Shown here one piece after another: positions 1 to 13,000 of a DNA stretch of 64,000 nucleotides (its first letter is position 1; each line of letters opens with the position of its first letter). Under the pieces are notes generated by a model. That model searched no databases. It had not been told where the DNA came from and worked only from the letters and a program-made list of their open reading frames with translations. The translations under genes and the position numbers were made by a program. The stretch comes from Linyphia triangularis (Eukaryota > Arthropoda > Arachnida > Araneae > Linyphiidae), in NCBI GenBank assembly GCA_963978545.1, contig OZ021732.1, forward strand, positions 67,532,328 to 67,596,327. The letters are read 5' to 3'.

Positions 1-927
1 AAAGGTGAAACAATAGAAGAAAGCACAGTAAACGAAAATTTCAAAACCCACTGATAAATAATTGAAGCAACACAATAGTGCGGCCTAGTCCAGTAAGGTG
101 TAAATTTCGAAGATTATGTTTCAATAGATAACGACCTTTTGCTTGCCAGAAAGTTTGACTGAAATCCAACTCTTAGAGGTAGTGCCAAATAAAAAAATGG
201 TAAAGGAACAAAAAAGTGAATCAGGTAATATCAATGAAAAAAGTGAAACAGCAGAAATAATGACACAATTTAAGCAGAAGTGTCCTGTAGCCCTTAATAC
301 TTTGAGAAAGTTTCTTTTAGGGGGAAAAAAAAATCAAAATGTCTGTAGAATGTAGATGTTGTACATATTGAAGACTCCTGGAATAATTGTTCATAAAAGA
401 ACAGGAAACAATATGCCATGACCGAGTCCTATAAGAAATAGTGCGATATGTACCTTATCCTGTTAATTTTCAAAAAATTTCTTATCCGATGTAATTTCAA
501 CTAACTGTTAGAACTTTCTCAATTTTATTTTAAAACTTTTTATTAGAGACTTAGAAATTGCATTTTTGTTATGACAAATTTGAAATTTATGGCATACACT
601 TAAATATGCATTAGGAACGTAAATCAAACATCTCTATGTTCCGGAAAATTGCGCAAAATTCCTTTTGCATTTAAAAAAAAATATTTTATTGTTTTTTTGG
701 ATAAATTGAACCACAGTTAAGAAAATTAATTTTAATGATCCCTCAGAATTTATTTTAGCACTGTAGTTACACGATGGACATTTTATAAAAGGGATTTTGT
801 CGCATAATTTTTTTAAGTTTTAGATTACAAACCAATACCCGAAACCAAAAAAATTAATTATGAAATTGATAACTATTATAATAAATATTAGAAGAGGCAT
901 GTGAAAAATTGTAAATAAGAAACTCAC
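1..927 (-). other. Partial FNDC3 intron
   Basis: AT-rich intron downstream (in gene sense) of the 928-1033 exon. A 70-codon open frame at 143-355 has no coding signature. I see no repeat or site worth naming. Confidence 0.7.
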
Positions 928-1033
928 CCCAATCAAGGCACACAAAGGATGCCTCAGGCTTGCTCTGAAGCTTTGGCAGTGCACACTTGCCTGGACTTAC
1001 TGCAGCAGTGGTAATACTGTTAACATCAGAATA
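928..1033 (-). CDS. FNDC3: FNDC3 exon: start of FN3-5 (last exon in window)
   Basis: Encodes YSDVNSITTAAVSPGKCALP and then KLQSKPEASFVCLDW with one base of the next codon. This closes FN3-4 and reaches the strand B Trp of FN3-5. Acceptor CTTCAG|TATTCT, donor GGG|GTGAGT. The next downstream exon lies left of base 1. Confidence 0.9.
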
Positions 1034-4000
1034 CTGAAGGAATAAAGATATAGTTAATGCTCATCACTGTATTCCCAAGTTAAACTATACTTACAAATTA
1101 GCTAAATTAAAACTAAAATTGCTATTGCATTGTTTTAAAACACATTTCCTGGAACAAAGCTCGTTAAAACAAAACTAGGAATTAAATGCTTTTATAAATT
1201 TATCAGTAAAAAAACTTTTAACAAAATTTACAAATATATTATTAATGACTTTTAATCATTAATAAAAAAACTCATGTTGAAGTGTATTGAAAGTTTCATA
1301 TCAATAGGATATGGAAAAGTGGGTTAAAAAGAGTTACAGGATTTCATTATGCACAAAATTTATCAACCCATTGACATACAATGATATCTCGGAGACGTCA
1401 TTCATTTCATGTGCCATTGTAGACTTTGATGTCCCCGAGGTGTCAAGAACTGTCTTTAGTGAACACCAAGCAGTATATTATTAGATTATCTGTTTCGGTC
1501 GTGCATCAATGCTGATTTGTTTAGACTGTTGAAGATGCTTTCCCCCTCTCAACAGTACCGATAAAAAAAATCGCATCGGTAAACAAGTAAACAGAAAGAA
1601 GCGCAATGAAAGCAGTGGTTAGAGCACAAACTTAAAACTCTCAATGAGAACTTCTCTATATTGCATTTTCTTGATTTATTTGAAGACAGAATACAATCAC
1701 GATAAAAGACAGGAAATTAATTTTGTTATTTACAATAAATCCATCCTGACCCTATCTTTTGGTTAGGGTCGCATCATGACCTAATCTGAAGTTTTGACAC
1801 CAGGCAATTTTATTTGTATGTCAAGGGGTTAAAAGAGTAAAATTAGAACACTATTGATTAAGAATCAACAAACAATTCAAATAACTAACTTTTGTAGTGA
1901 TTTTTTATTTTGTTTTAAATTCAAATTTGTAATAAATTCTATACAGCACACAGTTAATGAGAAACCTTCACAGACCTTGTTGAGTAAACAGTCAACAATT
2001 TTGAAAAATGTACACATTATAAACCGATTCTCACTCTTAGAATAAATTTGCTCAAATTTAGGCCACATTTGTAAACACCAATAAGCTTGTAAATTCTACA
2101 AGTGCAGCATCAAATTAAAATTACTAACAAACTATACTCACCGGACTATGTCCAGCAGCACTAATACAGGCTACTCTAAGCTTGTATGTAGTGCCTGGAA
2201 GTAAGTTTTCAAGGAAGAATTCTGTGTCTGGACCAGTATATACAGCTTCAAACCCTGTAACACAGTTATAACATTGTCAGATAACACATAAATGATAATT
2301 TAATTCTGATGAAGTAGGTAGGAATAAAGAAAGTACTAACCAAATCCACGGTCAAATTCCAAAACATACTTTGTAATACTAGAATGTTTGCAGTCTTTGG
2401 GTGAATCTAAGAAAGGGGAAAAAATACAGTATTTAGATAGTAATAAAATGTATACATATTTCTATAAAAATATACAACTTTATGCATTGCAGAAAATGTT
2501 GCAATGGATGGCTGAAAAAAAAAAGATAAAAAGATATATTTAATAAGTTGAGGAAAATTTTTTAACAAAAAAATCAACATCCAATGCAATGCCATCCAAT
2601 AAAAGGTGAGATTTCTGTTTCGTTATAGTGAAAATCATGCTAAATATTTGTGCCTCTATTTCTGCTGACAGTTTAAAGGTTATTTGAGAAAAGAAAAATA
2701 TTTGTCTTTTTGTATAATCAATGAGATTAGTTTATAGTTTACGCTTTTCACACAATAAGGTTCTTGCATTTTAAATTTATTTTCTGTGGAGTCACTATTT
2801 CAAAGATAATTATTCAATAAAGTTACATTCACTGTTTTTATGACTCTTCAAGTCAACTAGATGTTAACTTTTTGATGCATGTGTTACAAAAGTCATAAAA
2901 AAATATTTTTTATAGTAATAAAATTTTTTATAGTAATAAAATATGTTTATAAATGTTAAGTCTTTAGATGTGAAAATATTAGAGATTAGTTTTAAAGCGT
3001 TCACATGACATCAAATTACTTCTGTTATGTGTTGTGATCTCCTCAATACATTTTAGATTTATTTGTTTAAATTTGCATACCAATTGCATGAAACTTTGCA
3101 ATTCAAACACCTTAAAATCATTGCATAACCCAAAATTTGGTTTTGTTAGTCATTATTTTATCTTATTTTCATGTCAGAAACATAAATTTATGTTTAGCTT
3201 TTTGCTCAAAAATGCAACTTAACTGAAAAACATTATAAAAACTATAGAACGAAATGATGGAAGAAAAATGTACACACCCCAGGTAACCCTGAAACACGAA
3301 GCATGGATACGTCCTTTAGGAACAGGTTTGCCTGGACAGCTCAGCTTATCTGGCAATGTACAATAAGTAACAGTTTTGCTCCATGGGCTAGACCCCTCTT
3401 CATTGTTTGCCATCAGCTATAAAAAAAATCAAGTTTCAACATAAAAGTGCATTCCAAATGAAGATCACATGAAAATAAATCATACTTCAATTAATATGAT
3501 ATTTTATTTTAAGCAATGCAAAAAAAAAAAATATCTGTGTATAAAAAGCAAAGAATGTGTGCATTTGTATTGAAAAATTGCTTTACAAAATTATACATAA
3601 CGGAAAATTTTACCACAATATCTAAAGAAAATTGGCTTGCCAAAATATTTAACAACAATGCCAGAATTTCATAAAATAAATAGAATATTCACATTGAAAA
3701 TATTACATATTAAATCATTTGGAGGTATTAAATTAAAAAAAAAAAAAAAAAAAAAAAAGAACATTCATGACTTATTGTGTAATAAGAGTAACAGCATAAA
3801 AAAGTTAAATGCTGCAATACATTAGGAATACTAGTTGAAAAATAAAATGCCAGCACTTAATGTTTTTGTTTTCAGGTTATATCCATCCATTACATTTCTT
3901 TTTAAATACAGTTTTAATAGAAATAAGTTAGGAAGCAGAAGTAAAGAAAAAAATACAAATTAATTTTATAATCTACGGTGATAAAGTTTCAATATTTTAG

Positions 4001-7000
4001 CAGCCAATTAGGAAACTAATTTTACAAACAAATACAAAAACTTCAATTCAGAGACAATCACAACATTAATTTTAAAATTATTCTAAATGTTCAAATTAAT
4101 AACATAAATTGTAATTTTGATAGAAAGAAGTTTTGGGATATGCAAGCAAAGATAAAACAAAGTATAATAAATTACAAAAGCAGCAGTATTGTTTACTATA
4201 TGAAAAGAAGCAGAGTATAGTTTCAAACATTTGAAATAATTGGGACCGAACATAGCACTTTTTTCTGCAATACAAGATTAAGTGTAATATATACCATAAA
4301 ATGTCTAAATACTTTCAAATCTCATCAGAACTCATATTTGAATTATAAGTTTACAAAAACACAAGCTTATGTTATAAGATTGCTTTAATTTAAGGTTTAA
4401 TAAAAATTCTTAAATATTTACTTCTAATACTAACCAGATTCAACTGAACCATTTTAATTTGTTATTTAGATCATTGGGAAAAGAATTTGATTTTAAAAAT
4501 CCCATTTTGAAAAATTTTTTAAATGAAATTCCAAGAACATAAATGTAATTATATAAAAATAATAATAGCTATTTATAAAGCAATATTTAATGCAAAATAA
4601 ATCAACCCCGCCATGTGTATTAATTTTTAAAAGGAGTTAAAGTCTAATCTAAAAAAAATGAACAAATAGATAAATATAAAATTATCATCTGTATAAAATC
4701 TTTTAATAGAAAAGTAAATATAAAACAATTTCTTATGCGAACCATTTTTTAATATTATTAAATTCGTCATTTATTTACAATTATTTTAAGTACGAAAAAA
4801 TCCAATCTAATCTGCCAATCAGTTTTACATTATCTGTCATTCCACAAGTAAGAACTGTAGCGTTTAAAGAGTTCACAAATAAAAATGGTGAAAGGCAAAG
4901 TCTCCAATATTCAAATAAATAGGTAAATGCGGCAATTTAATGAAATTGGAAGCTAATAGAAAGAGGACAAAACAGAAGATTTAAATCACAAGCACATAGT
5001 AAATATTGATTTCATATACTAACCCTAAATTTATATTCCGATTTTCCTCTTAAACCAGAACATATAAACTGATTATCTCTCCCATTATACACTGTTAAGA
5101 ACCCGTGCCTCTGTAAATAAAATAAACCAGCATTGAGTTGTAGATGTCTAGACAATAGTAGAAAGTAACTGATATAAATTAAAAATTACTTCGCATTTTC
5201 AAGTCGATGAAAGTTTTTAGCTTGAAAACAAATTCCATCCTTTTTTTTAATTTTTATTTAATTTGTAACTAATTTTTGTAGTCATCAATTGTATATCCTT
5301 AGAATGAACCTTGTATGTACAACATTACATTTCTTTTGCAAAACTCGAAAAATTAGTGGACTCGTGTCATTGGACGCATTTCATTTGACGATTTCTCCCC
5401 CTCACTCTGTTGTCTTGTTGTTCGTCCGTAGAAACTTTTGTATTTTGCCTTCTTTTGACACCCCTTATGATGACGTTCATCACTGGGCAGTTACTTAATG
5501 AACTTAATATGCGTTTATGTTTTTTGAATGTGGGCCTCTCTGTTGGTTGGAGAATAATTCCAACTTTGATTCATCACTAGTTGTGGTAACTGCCACTCCA
5601 CAAGAATTCTTTTTTATTTTTGAACTGTACTCATCCTTTCTGCCATTTCGTCTTTCACTACAATTGTAAACCAACGTTAAATCTTGAGAGCCATTGAGCT
5701 CACTCATTTGCTTTACTTTAACTCAAATTAATTAATATAATAATAAAACACCACCTTCTACAGAAGCTTGTCTATAGTTTATGTTAATTTAATCCTCTTA
5801 CTATAAATAATGCAGCAGTGATCTACACAGATATTAACAAGAACGTCTTAAACCGATCCCAAAATCTCAGATAGAAGCATGTTATTGGTCTACTGCCTGA
5901 CGAGAGAAAAGGTCTAATTCAACAACACTATCAAGCATATTGCACTCAAACTCAGCAGTCAACATATTGCACATGATAGAAGGTAAAGAAAGTCAAGAGC
6001 ATATTTAAGATATTTTTACATCGCTATAAAAAACATTACTGTCAATGTTCCCTTCATATATAAAATATAGCTCTAATTATGAATTGACGATAATTTAATA
6101 CCCAAATACTTTCTAAATCAATCTTTAATGATTTAAAGTTTAATTGTATACTAATTTTATAATACAGGGTGATTCATAAAGAAGTATACAGTTTCAATGC
6201 ATTTCATATGGAAAGTGTATACTTCTTTATGAATCACCCTGTACTATACAGGGCATTATACAAAAGGTTTTACATAAAATATGCAACAGGCAGACAAGAA
6301 AAATTCAATAATAACTGACTAAGTTATGATAATAAGAATTTTATTATTGTACTACTTGATATTTCCACTAATTATCCCTTGAGGGACATACATAAATATC
6401 CTCATGTGCAGAGAGGGAGATGTTCAACAGGATGGACCATGACATGGGAGAAGGGGAGAGGATAGCTAGCATAGCATAATTCTATTTTACAGAAATAATT
6501 TAATCAACACTTTAAATTTAAAGTTAAAAAAAATGTTGCTTCAGTCATTTGACCAAGAAAGTTGCTAGGCAATAATATGCACTTGATTTTAACCGAGTTA
6601 ATTTCAAAACTACATAAATATGCTTTTTTTTTTTAAATTTAGGAAACAGAGGGCGGTGATAAATTGAATTATTTAGAAAGGGGTGGGGGTAACAGCAATG
6701 TGACATAATTTTAGAGGGTGGGGAGAGAGGGTGATCAAACACATCATTGGGGCGTTTGATCAAACAGCACTAGAGAGAATCAATATTGCCTGATCTAATT
6801 TATGTACGTCCCCTTGACTGTGAATTTAGTAGGTTGTGTTTGGCTCCTTTCACATTATATGACTTTTGTCGATTGACAAAAAGTAGGAAGACGAAATTTT
6901 TTTAGTGGGGTGAAGAAGTATATTGCTCCTTTCACATTATCCGACAGAGTCAAAAAGTCGGAAGAATGCGTGTTTGCAACCGTCGGGTGCCAGTGAAACA

Positions 7001-10000
7001 TCTGGCGTCAGGCCAACTGCGGATAATTCAGTAGTCCACATAATCACATGGGCGCATTCACATTAGCCGACTTTGTGTCGGATGGCGAATTGGCCTTGAA
7101 GCACTGAAGTTGCAATTTGATTACTTATTAGTTTGGTTATTCATCAATTATTAATAAATAAGAAATACTAATAACTGTTATACAATTACGCACACAAAAA
7201 CACAGCTTCCGCTGATGTTTTCGATGTATTTACTCCAGTAGTTACAAAATCAAGTACACCAAAAACTAGGAAGAAATTTAACTGAGATTTTTAAAAGCAA
7301 TAGAAGGAGAGAAACCTTATTGTAAAATGGCATTTTTACGAAGTCTCATGCCTCATCTACAGAAATTTGAGGACGAGCAATTCTTAGAATTTCAAATGGA
7401 AGTTTTAAAAGATATAGGAAATATCAACGAAGAAAAGAAAGCAGTATATTCCCAGCCACCTCATATTTCTCATCAGCAATTCTCAACTTATCCTCAACCC
7501 CATTTTGTAAATCCTTCAACTACAACTCAATATCAGCCTCAACAATATTTGAACGCCCCCAATCAGCCTACTTTCCACCGAAAAAAATTAAACGTGCATG
7601 GTCAAACTTCATCGATTCACGTGCAAATGCCTATACCTAACCAATCTCATCCATCTACTTGTGGAAATAGCCAAGCACTACTACACGAAATATCACCTCA
7701 CAGTTTTGAAAGAAGTAGGCAGGAATCTCCATTATCACGTTATTTCAGTGGGTTCACCTCTTCAGGAAGCGAGGAAAATATATCTGTAACTTCAGTGGCA
7801 TCCTCACTGGCAGACAATGTTGATTTTGGTACAAATAAATAATTATGTGTTAGTTCATTATTTAAAAAAAATTACCTTCTATATAATTACATTGCTCATC
7901 AATAATTCCACATTCTTTCAATTTCCAGCACCTTAATAACATACTTCACGAGTGTAGTACATGTAAATACAGGGTGCATAACATCGTGTCTAATAAATGA
8001 CTGACCCCCTCTATTAAATTTTTAAACCTGAATAATTAAAATACAAATAATAGAAATAGGAATGTACCATTTGCTGTATTGGTAATAGAAAAAAGTAAGT
8101 TTTGAAAAACACAGATGTTTGCCAATTAATTTTCTTCTCAAAATTGTGTTTTAGTATTCGGTCATTAATGGACACATTTTAGTCGGTCATTTAATGGACA
8201 CCTTGTACGAACACAGCATATTATATGTATATTATATTTATATTGTGCTATAATACTACTACTATTTATATTTACCTTAATGTAATAGCCAGCATCTCAA
8301 TTGGTTGTATACAATTCCTAACATTCCTTAAAACACAAACTGAACTCATAATTGAAAAAACGTGCATATCGTGTGAACGCGTTGCTTCACCTAACTTTTT
8401 TCGTCCGACGGAAATCGGATAGTGTGAAAGCGGGAGCTACCGAAATTATCTTCCTACTTTTTGTCGATTGACAAAAGTCGGATAATGTGAAAGGAGCCTT
8501 ATTGTAGATCAAAGAAAATAGAGAATTTTTAAGATCTTGATTTCCTAAACCACTTTCATTTTCAATGTCAATTTTAGTTTTCTAGATTTAGGACAAGCAT
8601 TAGAGAGGAAAATTTTGTCAAAAATAAAAATTCATACCATGCTTTCATCTTCAATCTGCAAATTAAATTCATCATCAAAAGTCCTCCTTTCCCATTCGAG
8701 ATGCAATCGATTTATGTAAGCTTGTTTCAGAACTGGAGGAGAAGGTTGACTAGGAACATTTCCGCTGGTGAAGTAACAACAGGTTTCGCTGTAAGAGCTG
8801 AAGAATACAAAAAATATAATCATGAAAAATACTTGAACCAATACATAGATAAATCTTCTTTACAATAGACATAAACATACCTTTTCCCTTTGTCATTCAT
8901 GGCAGCTAACCGAAATTTATACCCGGTTGCAGGAGATAATTTTGTAACTTTATACTGCTTGAGAGGTCCAGTATATACAGGAGCAAAACTATTTCGACTG
9001 TAACCCTAAAGTAAATTTTTACAAGTACATACATTACTTTTATAAGTCTTTAAAAAATTTTACATAATTTTTTCAAAATATGATGGTTAATGTAATGTTA
9101 AAATTATGAATTGGAAAAAAGATACATACAATTAAAATGTACTTTTGGATATTAACACTGAAGTTGAAGATTTATAAATTCTGAACATTCAAAAAGGTAA
9201 AGTGCAATATCAAGAACCCAAAATAGTATTTTTAATTTTAAAAGGAAAGTAATAAAATTATAAATAAAATACCCTATGACTTACCTCATCATATTCTAAA
9301 ATATAACTTATTTTAGAGCTCGGAGATTCACAGTTAGACTAAAAGAAAAGAAAACAGTAAAGTAAAAAAAGTGCATACACAAACCAAATGGTTGACTTCC
9401 TTTTGACACATGAAAATATTTTACACAAATGTATATATAAACAATCTACTTATTTCGATAAAAGTTATAATGTAATATTAATATCGAAACTATTTGAAAA
9501 TTTAAAATCTGTCAATATTTAAATTTAAAGTTGTACATACACTCCACTTTAGTGTAAGACTATTTTTTGTTCTGGCACAAAGTCTAGGAGGTTGAGGTGC
9601 TTCTGGTTCAACAGGGGGAGTTTTAAACGTTAAACCTGAAAAGAACCAATAGATATTAAGAAAGAGGTAATGGTTGAATATTTTTTATTCAAAAACAAAT
9701 ACTTAATCAGATACAACAAAAAGAAGGTGTCATATTAAGAAATTGACTCTTTTGGCAAAAAATACTTTAATTCTATTTAAAGTATAAATCAAAAGTATTA
9801 ATATTACCTTTTTCAATAATTGACAAAAGGCAAAACAATTAGTAAAAAAAAATAAGAATTTTTCATACAAGATTAAAAGAAAAAAGTAACTAATTAGTTG
9901 GCAAAAACAAATTTTAGAAAGAAACATAGAAATTAACAAAAGAAATTTAATAAAACTAAGGTACCATTAAATTGCTAAACCTTGAAAGAAACATCTTGTA

Positions 10001-13000
10001 ATTTTAAATCTTGTTATTAAAATGCATGCAAAAATTGGTTAAAAGACAATATACATATTAATCAGTTAAAATATCAAACAAAGAAAATAACCTTGTTTGC
10101 AGAAAAAAATCTTCAAAGAAAACATTTCTTCATGAGAATACACGTTATGAATAGTTTTTAGCATTTTCAACTTTAAATGAAATTTCAAGTGAATAGAAAA
10201 CAAAATATTTCATTATGAGTAATAAAATATTTCATTACAGAAAACAGGAATAATAATCACAGGAAAGAAGATATTAGAAAAAGTAAGAAATTTATAATGC
10301 ATATTCTAGTTTGAGGTTTTGCAAAACGATGTTATAATGAACTCAAGTTCAGCTATACAAAAATATTAATTAAAAAATCACAGAAATGTTACCGGATTCT
10401 GACCGGATTCAATATCAGGCATTTTAAATGGTGCTTTAAATATTTCTGATTTGTAAATTAGTTTTGTGATTAAAACATAAAAATTGCTTTTAGTTTTTTA
10501 TAACTTAATAGTATTGTAAAGTTTTAAAAAATGAAATGAACCTTTTACGCTACTTCCTCTGATGTCATCCATTGAAGCTTGGACACTGAAAGAGCAAAAT
10601 ATTTTTTTTAGCTATTTCAATGTCAATACAACATTTTGTAACAAATTTTTAAAATGGTTAGTTTTAATCAACAATTGTTAGTCAGCAGTTAAGCTTTGAT
10701 ATGATGCTTAACCGTTTTTATGTCACATCCATTACACCTTGTCATTGCTGTAATACATCCTCCGTAAACAAATGAGCAAATCGAGAAATAAAAAAATTCG
10801 GCATGACCTTGAATGACATATATCGATAGGTTGTGCAAATAATATTTTCAATTGTATAGAAACCTTTATTCTGCAATACTAAACAATGACATAGGACAAT
10901 ATTTTTGTTCAGTACGAGAATTTCCTATGAACTTAGCAGCCCATTTTCCACTCTTATTATAATTTAAAGGGAAAATTTGGTATATATTGTGTCATTTTAA
11001 CATTACATTCATTTCACGTTACAATTCAGACAGAAAGAGAGAAATTTGCTTTGAATTAAACAGGTCAACTTGGGTGGTTAATCTAAATGAAACAGAATAA
11101 ATTTGATTTAATGATTTCATAACTGGTTTAGTTACATAAAAGTAGTGCTACATAAAGCTAGGATACAATCAGAAAGAAATAGATAACCCATCATTAATCT
11201 TACTGATATACCGTACATTTAGAATGTGTAAATAAAAGTAATATTTTTATTTAATGGCAACTTTCTAATTATTTAACATGCTTACCACACATAATATTCT
11301 GTTCCTGGTTTCAAAGACATTACATTGCAGTGATGGTCCATACCACTAAAATAGAAAATTTAAAATAAAAATACAGAAATATGACAAAACATTAACAGAA
11401 TATGCAAAATTTAATTAAAAAGGTTATAAGTAACTTGGGACTTTAAAAACTTGCCTATACACAGATTTGTAGCGTCTTTCATGGCCTTTCTCACACAACA
11501 TTACTTCATACATTATTTCACTTTGCTGAATAGTAGAAGATATTGTAGGTTCTAAGTCAGAAATAGGTATATCTGGAGGTTTCCAACTTATCATTACACT
11601 GTATGGAGATAATTCCGTGACCTTAAAAAAATTGAAAAGAGCAAAAATTCCATCAAAGCTAATTGAATTAAGAACAAACATTTAAGAAAATTAAATTTAC
11701 ACATTAATAAAAGAAATTTTTGACAAAAACATTTTTTGGAAAAAATTCTTACCATAGGCGGCCTTAAATTTGAAAGGTATTCTGTGAAGATCCATGTTAC
11801 CTCCTCGTCTATGAAAGAAATTCACAAAAAAAAATTTATTAAAATCATAAAAGCCAAAGATATTTTAATAAATAAAATTAAAAATAAGTAAATAGAATAT
11901 AATTTATTTAAAAATAGGTAAATAGAATAAACATTTTTTAAAATAAGTAAATTGTTGCAAAAAATACCTTCTGATGCATTACTTCCGGATGCAGAGCTTC
12001 CACATTTTCGGTAAGGGTCGTCAAATGGATAAACTTTTTTATCTATAAAAAATCAATTACTTCCGATTTACAGAATACTTTTATAAAGCTTTAGCATTAT
12101 GAAAAAAGGTTGATCAATTATAGTATTAGCTATACTTTGTAACCACTGGGATACTTTATTGAACATCTTAAGACAATAAAAAATAATTGTTACATTACCC
12201 TTGCTGAAAAAACTTACTTATAGAGGAAGCATTTTCTTTATCAACAATACAATACATTAAACATTACATTCCTATTCCATTCCAATACATTACAATTAAA
12301 CAATACATTCCTAGTGATCAAAAGAAGTTGATATCCATTACTAAGAAATATCGAAATTATTAAGGACCTGAAATAAAACTAGGGGTATGGAATATCGTAC
12401 AACTTTTAATTACACTATATAATATTGATCATTGCCGGAGAATTTAACATGGAGTTACTTACCATTTTCTTATCTTCACTCATTTAAATAAAAATGGTCA
12501 GTAAGGTGATATTTTTGGCAATAATTTGTACATGACTTTTTACACTTTTATCGCTTTTTTTTTTTTAGAATTTCAGAGGTAGGAATGTGTAGAACATCTT
12601 CAGAGACATTACCACAGTGATTTGATTAAAATCATTAGAGCTGTTTTTTAGCAATTACTGAAAAACATGATTTTTTCGATGGCAACTCGCATGCGCGACT
12701 TTGACGAAAACCTTAATGGTAGATCCCTGTGCCATCACCAACCTGCACATCAAATCTGAACATCGTAGGTCAATTCACTCAGGAGTTATGATGACCATAC
12801 ACACAAACAGACATTTTTTCTAGATCCCTTTTTTAAAATCAGAATGTTCCGAAACATGGAAAAACGCAAAATTATTTAAAAAAATAATAATAATTTTTTT
12901 AAATATATATATATATTATTTTTACATTTTTTTTTTTTTTTTTTTTTTTTTTTGCATTTTATATATATATATATTTTTTTGGGGGGATTGACCGAATACT

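Larger units (their letters stand above)
6842..8498. mobile_element. PIF/Harbinger-like element with concentric inverted repeats
   Basis: Outer inverted repeats of about 50 bp lie at 6842-6891 and 8449-8498, both starting GGCTCCTTTCACATTAT inward. A second inverted pair lies inside: GCTCCTTTCACATTATCCGA at 6925, and the complement of a GTCCGAC...GTGTGAAAGCGGGAGC segment at 8402-8437. A third related end, CATTCACATTAGCCGACTTT, lies near 7047. The element encloses the 7327-7842 BESS-like ORF. PIF/Harbinger elements carry a second ORF with a Myb/MADF-type protein, so the superfamily is inferred from cargo plus ends. No DDE transposase frame was seen, so it is probably non-autonomous. Confidence 0.55.
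5111..8637 (-). other. FNDC3 intron carrying two DNA transposons
   Basis: Contains the MITE at 6163-6243 and the PIF/Harbinger-like element at 6842-8498. The stretch 5290-5707 is less AT-rich than its surroundings and has a 67-codon minus-strand frame (5707-5504) starting MSELNGSQDLT that I cannot identify. Confidence 0.6.

Noticed and set aside
143..355. 70-codon plus-strand frame
   Set aside because: Lies in an intron of a minus-strand gene, Lys/Gln-rich by composition, no recognisable motif and no splice context.
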